DNA from: Gottfriedia acidiceleris
GTDB lineage: Bacteria > Bacillota > Bacilli > Bacillales > Bacillaceae_G
Reading direction: 5' to 3'
Assembly: GCF_002128425.1 (NCBI RefSeq)
Contig: NZ_NESS01000001.1
Coordinates: forward strand, 620,001 to 684,000
Length of the DNA stretch: 64,000 bases
Positions 33,830-41,702 of the stretch are shown here, piece by piece. A model generated the notes under the pieces. That model made no database searches. It was not told the origin of the DNA and saw only the letters and a program-made list of their open reading frames with translations. Made by a program: the position numbers and the translations under genes. Every line of letters starts with the position of its first letter. The stretch's first letter is position 1.

Positions 33830-34891
33830 CTATAAAGTTTCATTTAAAATATAATCTTTTCTACCTTTAACCTCATTCAAAATATTTAAATCAGCCATTT
33901 TTATCCCTTTCTTATTCAAAAATAAGTTAAACTCTTCAGTCTCATAAAATTTAGCCAATAAGATTCCTTCTTTATTATAGAGATAAAGAATCGCTTCTTG
34001 TTTCCCCTCATCACTTTCTGGATAATAAGTTGCCATAACCTTTGAGATTCTCTCCCAATACACACAATTATTTTTAATACTTTTTTCCTTATTTACTCTA
34101 TATCTTCCTTTAAATCGATACAAAATAATGCCTAAATTATCTGTAGCTTTTGCAAACAAAGCATGCTCTTGATTCCATTTACTTAGTCGTTTAAACTGAT
34201 AACTCTTGTTTTCTTCATTACTTTTATTTCTTTCAATAAAATAACTTTCATCTTCAGATAATCTATTATCCCAATCGATATTTGGTACAAACTTTAGACC
34301 TTTAATATCAATATCATTCTCAAACTTATGTGCCGCTCCACTGCCTTGAAGACCTTTATAACCTGATCCGAAACAATTACAGCAATCAACTATTCTTCTA
34401 AATGCTGTTTCATCATCTGCATCTATGTACCCTCTTTTAATATATGTATTTGGATTCATCTCTTTCTCCAAATCCCAAGGCACAAACTTCTCTTGAAGAG
34501 AAGAAATCATAAGATTAATTTCCTTAACTATCGCATCAATATCTTCATGTAATTTATCAATTCCATCTTTCATTTTTACCCTTTTAATTGTGAATCCCGT
34601 TGCATTAATAATATCTTTTTCTCTTGTCTGATCCAATTTAATGTTTAATGCATTTTCATGATGTAATTCATCAATTTCCACAATTAATTTAAATTGAGGA
34701 AAATATATATCTGCTAAAGCATATTTACTTTTAGCATATGATTCATTTCTCCAGATATATTGTTGCGTTACCATTTTTACATCAAAATTGTTTATCAAGT
34801 GCCATAAACGAGTAACTACGTAATTTTCATCGTTTTTTTTGTTTGTTTTTGCTAGTTGCTTTTTTATGTATTGGTATTTTGAATCGTTCAT
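33830..34891 (-). CDS. Vsr/DUF559-type nuclease fused to a second domain, putative modification-dependent nuclease
   Basis: A 353-residue protein. The N-terminal part (about 40-125) has a Vsr/DUF559-like PD-(D/E)XK core: KYALADIYFPQFKLIVEIDELHH, then TREKDIINATGFTIKRV. The C-terminal part (about 145-320) contains CCNCFGSG and NLGIILYRFKGRYRVNKE, followed by CVYWERIS. A YRFxGxY strand followed by WxRIS recurs in the SRA-like readers of HNH restriction enzymes, so I infer a modified-base reader. The start is ATG 34891 behind AAGGAGTGA. It sits between the McrBC-like pair and the SRA-HNH gene. The nuclease call is fair, the reader call tentative. Confidence 0.6.
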   Translation of the reverse strand: MNDSKYQYIKKQLAKTNKKNDENYVVTRLWHLINNFDVKMVTQQYIWRNESYAKSKYALADIYFPQFKLIVEIDELHHENALNIKLDQTREKDIINATGFTIKRVKMKDGIDKLHEDIDAIVKEINLMISSLQEKFVPWDLEKEMNPNTYIKRGYIDADDETAFRRIVDCCNCFGSGYKGLQGSGAAHKFENDIDIKGLKFVPNIDWDNRLSEDESYFIERNKSNEENKSYQFKRLSKWNQEHALFAKATDNLGIILYRFKGRYRVNKEKSIKNNCVYWERISKVMATYYPESDEGKQEAILYLYNKEGILLAKFYETEEFNLFLNKKGIKMADLNILNEVKGRKDYILNETL

Positions 34892-35173
34892 ATAAGTCAC
34901 TCCTTAAAATCTCTTTCCTAACTATACTATATCTTATTTGGTGTAAAGAAAATTGAATGGGTATTTAAATAGGGGTCTCCGTCATCTCTTTCTAAGATAT
35001 GGAAAAAAATTGAATCTACTATATAAAAAAGCTACTTACTTTATATCCCCTAGTCCACTACTAGACGACCCTCAACTTAAACATGCGATTGCCAGTCACA
35101 CAAAAGGCTGCCGATAAAATCGGTAGCCACCTTTATTAAGTTATTTTCTTTACGTTGATGAAAAGTTTACTTT

Positions 35174-35575
35174 TTGCAATTTCTTCCGTTTCGTTTCCAT
35201 AACCATCCCGAGCGTCGAATCTGGCAAGTAGTCGATGGTGTGTGGAAGAAATCTCCAGAGACTCAAAGGCACTATATGGTTAGAGCGGTTGTCGATTATG
35301 AAACGTCGGCACCAGTTATTACTTCTCCGACGAATGGAGCATATACGCACAATGCAAATGTAACCGTACAAGGCCAATCTGTCCCGGGTGTCAATATTCT
35401 TATTGATTACAACGGGAAAGAAGTTGCGTCTGTTTAGACAAATGAGGAAGGAACATTCACAGTTAACATTACACTTGTAGATGGAGATAATATTCTGACT
35501 GCAACAGTTGCGAATGAATGAGGAGAAACTGTTCCTTCTCAACCGGTTACGCTGATTCTTGATAAGAGTAATTGA
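35174..35575 (+). pseudogene. C-terminal remnant of an Ig-domain extracellular protein (protease-like tail)
   Basis: The plus strand reads RRIWQVVDGVWKKS, HYMVRAVVDYETSAPVITSP, TVQGQSVPGVNILIDYNGKE, then TAG at 35435, continuing TNEEGTFTVNITLVDGDNILTATVANE, TGA at 35519, then PSQPVTLILDKSN and the true stop at 35575. This is the Ig-like tail seen at the end of large secreted proteins such as minor subtilisin-type proteases. The 5' part is missing and two stops interrupt the rest. Its terminator at 35685-35718 survives. GC content is higher than in the genes around it. Confidence 0.75.
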
Positions 35576-35684
35576 TAGTTTTAGGGGATATTTAACTTAG
35601 ATTGTACTTGATCGAAGTTGCTAATAAGAAGTTATTAGCAATTGGTTCTTAAAGTGAAGGTTAGTAAGATTATCAAAAAAATTA

Positions 35685-35718
35685 GCCCTCCATCTAAAGA
35701 AAAGATGGAGGCTTTTTT
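35685..35718 (+). terminator. Surviving terminator of the Ig-domain remnant
   Basis: GCC-CTCCATCT pairs with AGATGGAGGC, followed by six T residues on the plus strand. Confidence 0.85.
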
Positions 35719-35790
35719 AATAAGTTATTCAAATTATAATAACAGGATAGCTCTAATGCAAAAATAACACGGTGACCTACACACTCATCT

Positions 35791-35871
35791 TTACAAAGAT
35801 TTTTTCGTCCTACTATTTTGGATTTCATAACTTTTGAGTTGTTCTAGTTCGATCATTGGTTTGTTTGGCAT
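35791..35871 (-). CDS. Very small protein, 26 residues
   Basis: AAAAAGGAG lies eight bases before an ATG that opens MPNKPMIELEQLKSYEIQ, ending RTKKSL and TAA. The ribosome site is strong. It may be a genuine micro-protein or the 5' end of a lost gene. It sits between the Ig remnant and the terminator of the HNH gene. Confidence 0.4.
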   Translation of the reverse strand: MPNKPMIELEQLKSYEIQNSRTKKSL

Positions 35872-35908
35872 TAGCAGTTCTCCTTTTTGACGTAAATGGA
35901 TAAAACAT

Positions 35909-35942
35909 AAAAAAATGTGTACAAATTTGTCTGTACACATTT
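35909..35942 (-). terminator. Terminator of the SRA-HNH gene
   Basis: AAATGTGTACA/TGTACACATTT stem followed on the minus strand by seven T. Its sequence is nearly the same as the hairpin at 37277-37302. Confidence 0.88.
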
Positions 35943-36029
35943 CTTAATTAGTATATTTTGTTGTTCTCCTATAGAACTAGCTATCTTTCATTCTGAGTGA
36001 TTACTCTGGTTCATATAAATATAGTCCAA

Positions 36030-37142
36030 TTAAATATCTAGTATCGAATCCTCTTTTATTTTAATTTTATCTATAATCGAATTGTTAAATGTAAAAGCAT
36101 CGTTACTATAATGAGCTCTTCGATGACAATTTGGACATATAGCAGCTACATTATCTGGATGATCTGCGCCACCATCAGATAAACGAAGTAAATGATGTAC
36201 TTCTAAGAAGGGCTGACCTTCTGCATTATTGAATGGGGCTATTTGTTCACAAGCCTCACATTTACCTTTAGCTCTTACTAGAGCATACTTTTTAATAGCT
36301 GCAGCTCTCTTTCTTATTATTTGTTTTCTTTCTTTTATGTCCGATACTTCCTCTTTAGATTCCGATTGAATTGCTAAGTTTCTTAATTCAATTAAGTTAT
36401 TTAATTTTAAAATTTCATCATTTTCATCAGCATCGTATATTATACTATCTATTAGTTCAAATTCAAAAACAATGACTTTTCGGGTAACTCCATTTTTATC
36501 TGGTGCATCTTTATAATGAAATCCCAATAATTCAAGCTGTCCTTTATATTGATACATTCCATTGTTTTCATTTTTTTCAAATAAATATACATCTTTACCA
36601 TTCTTTATATGATCTTTCAGTGCTAAATTACCTTCTTTAAATTCCTGTGGCCCTGTTTGACCCTCACCAGTATAAAGGAAAATAGAATCGTTTTGCCAAC
36701 CATCTTTATATCCATACTCATTCCCTCTTTTTCCTGAAAAGATTAGTATCACTGGATACTTCCTAGATGGAGAAATACCGCGTTGCCTATTTCCACCATA
36801 ACTGTCATGTATTTCAGACCTCTTATAATATTTATTTAGAGAAAATGGCAATATCACAGTTGAATCTATAGTTGTTTTTCTTAGTCCCCATTTTCCCGTT
36901 CCTTTTCCATCAATTGAGTAAAAAATATCTTTTTTATCTCCTGGTCTTCCTTTAAAAATATCACAATCACTTGAGTGTAAATATATATTCTTTCTTATTT
37001 GCGCTTTCCAGTCTGTATAATTTTCAATCTTAATGTTCTTATTTTTTTTTACTTGTTCATAAATTTCTTCCAATGTACCTTCTCCATTTAAGGAGTTAAT
37101 TGCTATTACAATTTCTTTTACCCAGTTATATGTGTTAAACAA
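36030..37142 (-). CDS. HNH endonuclease with SRA-like domain, ScoMcrA/type IV restriction-like
   Basis: A protein of about 370 residues. The first 85 residues form a winged-helix-like region (LEEIYEQVKKNKNIKIENYTDWKAQIRKNIY). About 110-250 resembles the SRA-like module of ScoMcrA-type enzymes (GGNRQRGISPS, FSGKRGNEYGYKDGW, YTGEGQTG, LFEKNENNGMYQYKGQ, VIVFEFELI). The end is an HNH nuclease with zinc-binding CEAC...CPNC and catalytic EVHHLLRLSDGG and NVAAICPNCHRRAHY. Such enzymes cut DNA with modified cytosine or phosphorothioate. The start is TTG 37142 because AGGGTGG lies eight bases before it. It ends the defence island. Confidence 0.8.
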   Translation of the reverse strand: MFNTYNWVKEIVIAINSLNGEGTLEEIYEQVKKNKNIKIENYTDWKAQIRKNIYLHSSDCDIFKGRPGDKKDIFYSIDGKGTGKWGLRKTTIDSTVILPFSLNKYYKRSEIHDSYGGNRQRGISPSRKYPVILIFSGKRGNEYGYKDGWQNDSIFLYTGEGQTGPQEFKEGNLALKDHIKNGKDVYLFEKNENNGMYQYKGQLELLGFHYKDAPDKNGVTRKVIVFEFELIDSIIYDADENDEILKLNNLIELRNLAIQSESKEEVSDIKERKQIIRKRAAAIKKYALVRAKGKCEACEQIAPFNNAEGQPFLEVHHLLRLSDGGADHPDNVAAICPNCHRRAHYSNDAFTFNNSIIDKIKIKEDSILDI

Positions 37143-37276
37143 AATATAGCCCACCCTAATCAATTAAATAAAAATTCTAAAAATACTAAATACCCCTAAA
37201 ACATTTTATATTAATAATTAAAGTTTGTACATTTTGTGAATTTTTTACTTTATTATAAATTATTTCCTTAACGAAA

Positions 37277-37302
37277 AAGTGTACAGATTTCTCTGTACAC
37301 TT
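37277..37302 (-). terminator. Terminator downstream of the Nudix fragment
   Basis: AAGTGTACAGA/TCTGTACACTT stem, then TTTTTCG on the minus strand. It lies 28 bases past the remnant's stop and is almost identical to the hairpin after the HNH gene. Confidence 0.8.
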
Positions 37303-37329
37303 CAGACTGTAGACAGTTGACTTTTGTTT

Positions 37330-37422
37330 CTATAAGTATATAAGATAACTAAATTTTGTAATTAATCTTTCAACAGTTGGAAGATCCTCTAGAGCCCACA
37401 CAACTTCTTTTAAAGCATGCAG
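37330..37422 (-). pseudogene. C-terminal fragment of a second MutT-like Nudix gene
   Basis: The minus strand reads HALKEVVWALEDLPTVERLITKF and ends in a stop at 37330. It matches the C-terminus of the intact Nudix protein at 38184-38573 (LKELEWAPADLPTVEKLI) at most positions. Nothing of the Nudix box remains. It marks a past partial duplication or deletion at the edge of the defence island. Confidence 0.8.
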
Positions 37423-37585
37423 GTACGCAAAAAAAAGAAAACAACTTTAAATTGTTCTCTTTTTCTATAAATATTTATACACAATTTCGTTTTCGTTCTT
37501 AACAATGTCACACAAGAAAAAAGGGGTTCCCCCATCTATCAATGACAAATCAAACTCTCGAATTATTCATCAAACCCATAAATAA

Positions 37586-37981
37586 TTACTTTGCATTAGC
37601 ATCCGGTTGATGAATTCCAAAAATATTACCTTCAGTGTCAATGAAGTAACCTTGCCATGCCATTCCAGGCAGTGCATATTTAGGCATTGCTACTTTGCCA
37701 CCATTTTCAACAATTTTAGCTTCCGTAACGTCGTAATTTTCTACTCCCATGGTACATGCATATCCATTTAATGGTTGGTTTGCTTCAGGAGGAGCACTTT
37801 GGCGCTGCATTAAGGCCCCATTAATTCCCATTTCGTCCTCATTGCCTGTCACTGCACCAAAGTATGGCATTCCTGCATATTCACTCCAATCTTGAAACGT
37901 CCAACCAAATACCTCTCCATAAAACTTCTTTGCACGTTCCATGTTATCAACATGAATTTCAAAATGAATTAATCTTCCCAT
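37586..37981 (-). CDS. VOC family (glyoxalase/bleomycin-resistance fold) protein
   Basis: A 131-residue VOC protein: GRLIHFEIHVDNMERAKKFYGEVFGWTF at the start and GYFIDTEGNIFGIHQPD at the end, the two half-sites of the fold. The metal ligands of true glyoxalase I cannot be fully assigned: H near residue 6 and E near 119 could serve. The YGYACTMGVENYDV segment is typical of uncharacterised predicted-enzyme members. AGGAGGGAA precedes the ATG. Single gene between the Nudix fragment and the intact Nudix gene. Confidence 0.85.
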   Translation of the reverse strand: MGRLIHFEIHVDNMERAKKFYGEVFGWTFQDWSEYAGMPYFGAVTGNEDEMGINGALMQRQSAPPEANQPLNGYACTMGVENYDVTEAKIVENGGKVAMPKYALPGMAWQGYFIDTEGNIFGIHQPDANAK

Positions 37982-38183
37982 ATTTCCCTCCTATGTTTTA
38001 CAAAAATTTTCCTTAACTCATCTAGTATGTACACATTAGTTGCTTATTTATTATTATATTGGATATGGAAAAAAATTCAAATTGACTAAGAAATATTTCT
38101 TTTATCATTTATTCGATATCATTCTAAATTACTTAGTTTTATCGTTAATATCAGCAATGACCTTTATACTGGTAATTGATATA

Positions 38184-38573
38184 TTATAAAATCAATTTTT
38201 CAACCGTAGGAAGGTCAGCTGGAGCCCACTCAAGTTCTTTTAAATCAGTAATCTTTTTCCATTCTAACTCCGCATGTTCATTCGCGACTGGTGTACCACT
38301 CTTAATCTTTGCCTCGTACGTTATTAAATTTACAATTATTTCAGGGTACTCATGAATGATGTCCTCAACTAACTTAGAAACAGATATTTCACAGCCTATT
38401 TCTTCTCGTATTTCACGGACTAATGCCTCTTCAGGTCTTTCATCCTTTTCGATTTTCCCACCAGGAAATTCCCAGTAATTCGCCATGCTCATTTCTGGTG
38501 AACGTAAGGCACATAATATTTGGTTTTGATTATTTCGAATGACAGCTCCAACTACTTTAATTTGTTTTTTCAT
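38184..38573 (-). CDS. MutT-like Nudix nucleoside-triphosphate pyrophosphohydrolase
   Basis: A 129-residue Nudix enzyme with a complete box GGKIEKDERPEEALVREIREEIG (about 39-61), which holds the REXXEE metal site. ICALRSPEMSMANYWEFPGGK before it is typical of the MutT/CTP pyrophosphohydrolase (NudG) subgroup, which clears oxidised or aberrant dNTPs from the pool. The C-terminus LEWAPADLP is the segment duplicated at 37.3 kb. The ATG has GGAAAC a little upstream. Confidence 0.88.
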   Translation of the reverse strand: MKKQIKVVGAVIRNNQNQILCALRSPEMSMANYWEFPGGKIEKDERPEEALVREIREEIGCEISVSKLVEDIIHEYPEIIVNLITYEAKIKSGTPVANEHAELEWKKITDLKELEWAPADLPTVEKLIL

Positions 38574-38651
38574 TGTTTTCTAGTTTCCTTTTTAATTCAT
38601 AATATATTTATTATTAGCACCGTGCATTAAACAACTATAGTTACAATGATA

Positions 38652-38780
38652 CTATTTCCCACTTTTATCTAAAATTCGAATTGCATTATCAATTTTAGCT
38701 AACGTCTTAGCTATTCCAAAATCTAATACTTTTGTGTGTAGCTGAGTGGATTTTCTTTTATTTTTTCGTTTTAATCCCAT
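38652..38780 (-). CDS. Small basic protein, 42 residues
   Basis: AAAGGAGGAGCATT immediately precedes the ATG, an excellent site. The product begins MGLKRKNKRKSTQLHTKVLDFG, then AKTLAKIDNAIRILDKSGK. It is strongly basic at the N-terminus and helical, so it could bind nucleic acid. Family unknown. Leftward, between the ABC operon terminator and the Nudix gene. Confidence 0.6.
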   Translation of the reverse strand: MGLKRKNKRKSTQLHTKVLDFGIAKTLAKIDNAIRILDKSGK

Positions 38781-38929
38781 AATGCTCCTCCTTTCTTCTT
38801 GATTTTTTTATATTTTAACAAATTAGAATTAAAGATCTATGCAAAAGTAAGGAGATATTGGGAACTTTTTAAATATCACGTGTTTACTTTCAAAAGGTTA
38901 TACCAAATTACTTACATTATTTCTTCCAT

Positions 38930-38961
38930 TAAAAAACGCAATCCCCATAACTGGATTACGT
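38930..38961 (-). terminator. Terminator of the three-gene ABC operon
   Basis: CGTAATCC pairs imperfectly with GGATTGCG, followed by six T on the minus strand, 10 bases after the stop at 38972. Confidence 0.75.
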
Positions 38962-38971
38962 CTCTCAATTT

Positions 38972-39754
38972 TCACGATCCAGTAGATCGATAATGTCTCA
39001 CACCAATTTCCCATACTACTAAACAAGGTATGATAAAAATGATTCCCGCTAAAGGAGCTAACATATATAAATATGCATTCCCCTCCGTTTTATCTAGCAA
39101 ATACATTAATGGTAAGTAATTAACACACCCAAACGGAATAACAAATGTAAAAAATTTTGTTACCCATTTCTGATAAATATTTAATGGATATTGCGCCATC
39201 TCTCTTCCGCCATCTGTGAAAATGTTAACCACCTCAAGACCTTGAATTGTCCAAAAGCACATCGTTGCAGCAAGGATAAAGATTCCGGTAAAAATAAAGA
39301 CCCCGCTGATGATCATCAATATTATCGTAATCACTTTCATACTGCTCCAATCAATCGAAAGACTACTGATCGCCCATATCAAAACAATTAAGCTCTGAAC
39401 CAATCTTCCAATTCTAGTAAACTCAAATTTGGAACCTAAAACTTGAACAATCGTACTTCTTGGACGAACAAGTACTCGGTCAAAACTACCGTTAACGACA
39501 AGACTTGAGAAAGAATCAAATCCACGAGCAAAACATTCACTTAAGGCAAAGGCCATATGGATAATCGCAAAACAAAGCGCAACTTCATAAAAAGTCCATC
39601 CTTTTATTTGACCAAACCGTTCAAATAAAAAGTAAAGACCTGCAAACATCGAGAAAGGAATTAAAAACTGTCCGGCTGTTAAAAGCCAAAAGGAAGTGCG
39701 GTATTCCATTTGTGATTTAAAGAGTATCTGAAGATATTTAAAATATAGTCCCAT
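38972..39754 (-). CDS. ABC-2 family exporter permease (DUF990-type), second subunit
   Basis: A 260-residue permease with six helices. FARGFDSFSSLVVNGSFDRVLVRPRS near residue 75-100 is the amphipathic coupling segment typical of DUF990/ABC2_membrane_6 proteins. It follows the other permease by six bases. The two permeases and one ATPase form a heteromeric exporter of unknown substrate, found widely in Bacillus and Clostridium. Confidence 0.85.
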   Translation of the reverse strand: MGLYFKYLQILFKSQMEYRTSFWLLTAGQFLIPFSMFAGLYFLFERFGQIKGWTFYEVALCFAIIHMAFALSECFARGFDSFSSLVVNGSFDRVLVRPRSTIVQVLGSKFEFTRIGRLVQSLIVLIWAISSLSIDWSSMKVITIILMIISGVFIFTGIFILAATMCFWTIQGLEVVNIFTDGGREMAQYPLNIYQKWVTKFFTFVIPFGCVNYLPLMYLLDKTEGNAYLYMLAPLAGIIFIIPCLVVWEIGVRHYRSTGS

Positions 39755-39760
39755 ACTAGG

Positions 39761-40564
39761 TCAACCTCCTTGGACCACGACTCTGCGTAAGGCTTTAGTG
39801 AAAGCGATTCTTCCTAGCCAAACTAGTAAAACTAACCAAAAAATTTGTATGACAATCCCGATTAAAGCTTCATTTTGAGGTATATTACCAGAGTACACTC
39901 GAAACGGAAAATCAGCTGTCCATCTAAATGGCAGGAAATTAGCAAAAGTTTGAAGCCACGCTGGCATTAAAGGAATTGGAATTGTTAATCCAGAAAAAAA
40001 TTCACCAATTACCCCAAACAGTAGCAAGGAGCCTATAGGAGACATTGTCACAAAGACTGAAATATAAATGAACATAGAAATCGAAACAAGAAGAAGTAAG
40101 CCAAAAATAAGGGCAAATAAAAATAACACAAAGGTTAAGACACTTGGTGGTAACGTCATTTTATAAGGTTGAGGTAATAAGAATGCAACAAGTAGGATCG
40201 GGAAACACCGTAGAATTGCACTCGATAAACGTTGGGCTAAAAGTTTAGCATACCAAAATCCATAGATTTCGCATGGTCTACAAAGTTCATAAGCGATATT
40301 TCCAGTTGTAATTAAATCGAAAAGTTCGTTATCTCGAAACCATAGCATGATAAAAGCTAAGAAAGATTGTTGTAACCATAAGTATGTAATGATTTCTTTT
40401 AAGGAAAGAGGTTGAGATTGTACTGTTTGACTGTAAAAAGCTTCAAAGATCATGATGTACATAAATCCCCAGAAAAATTGTGTCGCTACCCCTGCCAATG
40501 CTGCTGCACGATATTGCATTCCGTTCATTAAACGTAGTTTTAAGACAGATACATATGGCCTCAT
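39761..40564 (-). CDS. ABC-2 family exporter permease, first subunit
   Basis: A 267-residue permease with six helices and the related segment ELFDLITTGNIAYELCRPCE near residue 80. It overlaps the ATPase stop by four bases (ATGA) and has AAGGAG before its start. Homologous to the permease downstream. Function as above; the pair should be obligate. Confidence 0.85.
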   Translation of the reverse strand: MRPYVSVLKLRLMNGMQYRAAALAGVATQFFWGFMYIMIFEAFYSQTVQSQPLSLKEIITYLWLQQSFLAFIMLWFRDNELFDLITTGNIAYELCRPCEIYGFWYAKLLAQRLSSAILRCFPILLVAFLLPQPYKMTLPPSVLTFVLFLFALIFGLLLLVSISMFIYISVFVTMSPIGSLLLFGVIGEFFSGLTIPIPLMPAWLQTFANFLPFRWTADFPFRVYSGNIPQNEALIGIVIQIFWLVLLVWLGRIAFTKALRRVVVQGG

Positions 40565-41538
40565 ATTTGAAACTCCTTATACAAACCAACAATAATTTCT
40601 TCAATCGGTTGAGCCTCAATCGTCACATCAAGTAGATCAACCTTACTGGATAAACTGGAAATCACGTCAGATATTTTAACTTGTTCAGTATCTAAACTTA
40701 AAATTGCCCGTTCAGGTGCCCATGAAATCATTGTAGTTCCAGGAATTTCAAATGGATTATGATCCTCCAGATAATCTACAGTAATCGTTTTATGCGTTCC
40801 AAATTGTTTTCGTAATTCACTCAAGTTACCATCGAACAATAAACTTCCTTTACCAATTAAAATGACCCGATTTGCTAAAGCTTCAATATCATTCATATCA
40901 TGCGTCGTAAGAATGACGGTAACGCCCTTTTCTTTATTAATTGTTTTAATGAACTCACGTACGGCTATTTTTGAAAATGCATCAAGCCCAATAGTAGGTT
41001 CATCCAAAAATAAAATTTTAGGACTATGTAATAATGAAGCAGCAATTTCACAACGCATCCTTTGTCCTAAGCTTAATTGTCGTACAGGTGAATGAATAAG
41101 ACTTTGTAAATCGAGTGTTTTAACAAGTAGGTCAAGAATATCTTGATATTCGTTTTGAGGAATTTTATAAATATCACGAAGAAGCTCAAACGAGTCTATA
41201 ACGGGAACATCCCACCACAATTGAGAACGTTGCCCAAAAACAACACCAATATGTTTAACATAGGAAGCTCTTTCCTTCCATGGAGTGTATCCCATTATGT
41301 TGCACGTTCCTCGATCTGGGACCAATATTCCGCTCATGATTTTTATCGTCGTTGACTTCCCTGCGCCATTCGGACCAATATAACCTACGATTTCCCCCGG
41401 TTGAATGGAAAAGGAAATATCATTTAACGCTTCAACAATCGAATGCTCTCGATAAAAAAGCCCCTTCACTGCCTGCTTCACTCCAGATGAACGTTTGGCA
41501 ACTTTGAAAGATTTACTTAAACCACTTACTGTAATCAT
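40561..41538 (-). CDS. ABC exporter ATP-binding protein
   Basis: A 325-residue ATPase: Walker A GPNGAGKST near residue 55, signature LSLGQRMR near 150, Walker B LFLDEPTIGLD near 170 and H-loop TTHDM. The extra N-terminal stretch (SFKVAKRSSGVKQAVKGLF) and C-terminal domain of about 90 residues are typical for partners of DUF990 permeases. First gene of the operon; AGGAGGCGAAAT precedes the ATG. Confidence 0.9.
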   Translation of the reverse strand: MITVSGLSKSFKVAKRSSGVKQAVKGLFYREHSIVEALNDISFSIQPGEIVGYIGPNGAGKSTTIKIMSGILVPDRGTCNIMGYTPWKERASYVKHIGVVFGQRSQLWWDVPVIDSFELLRDIYKIPQNEYQDILDLLVKTLDLQSLIHSPVRQLSLGQRMRCEIAASLLHSPKILFLDEPTIGLDAFSKIAVREFIKTINKEKGVTVILTTHDMNDIEALANRVILIGKGSLLFDGNLSELRKQFGTHKTITVDYLEDHNPFEIPGTTMISWAPERAILSLDTEQVKISDVISSLSSKVDLLDVTIEAQPIEEIIVGLYKEFQI

Positions 41539-41659
41539 ATTTCGCCTCCTAACTTTTTGACTGGAAGAAAAATATTATCATCATAATATCGGCACGTCAA
41601 TATTTTTTTCAGTTAATTCTTTATTTTTTAAAGAATGTAAAATCGATAATGATCGCAAC

Positions 41660-41696
41660 TAAAAAAGAATGAAATCAATTGATCTCATCCTTTTTT
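41660..41696 (-). terminator. Terminator of the namZ-nagZ unit
   Basis: GGATGAGATCA pairs with TGATTTCATTC, followed by TTTTTT on the minus strand, a few bases after the stop at 41703. Confidence 0.82.
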
Positions 41697-41702
41697 ACTA
41701 AA

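Noticed and set aside
35150-35542. Leftward 130-residue frame
   Set aside because: Antisense of the Ig-domain remnant, which reads naturally on the plus strand.
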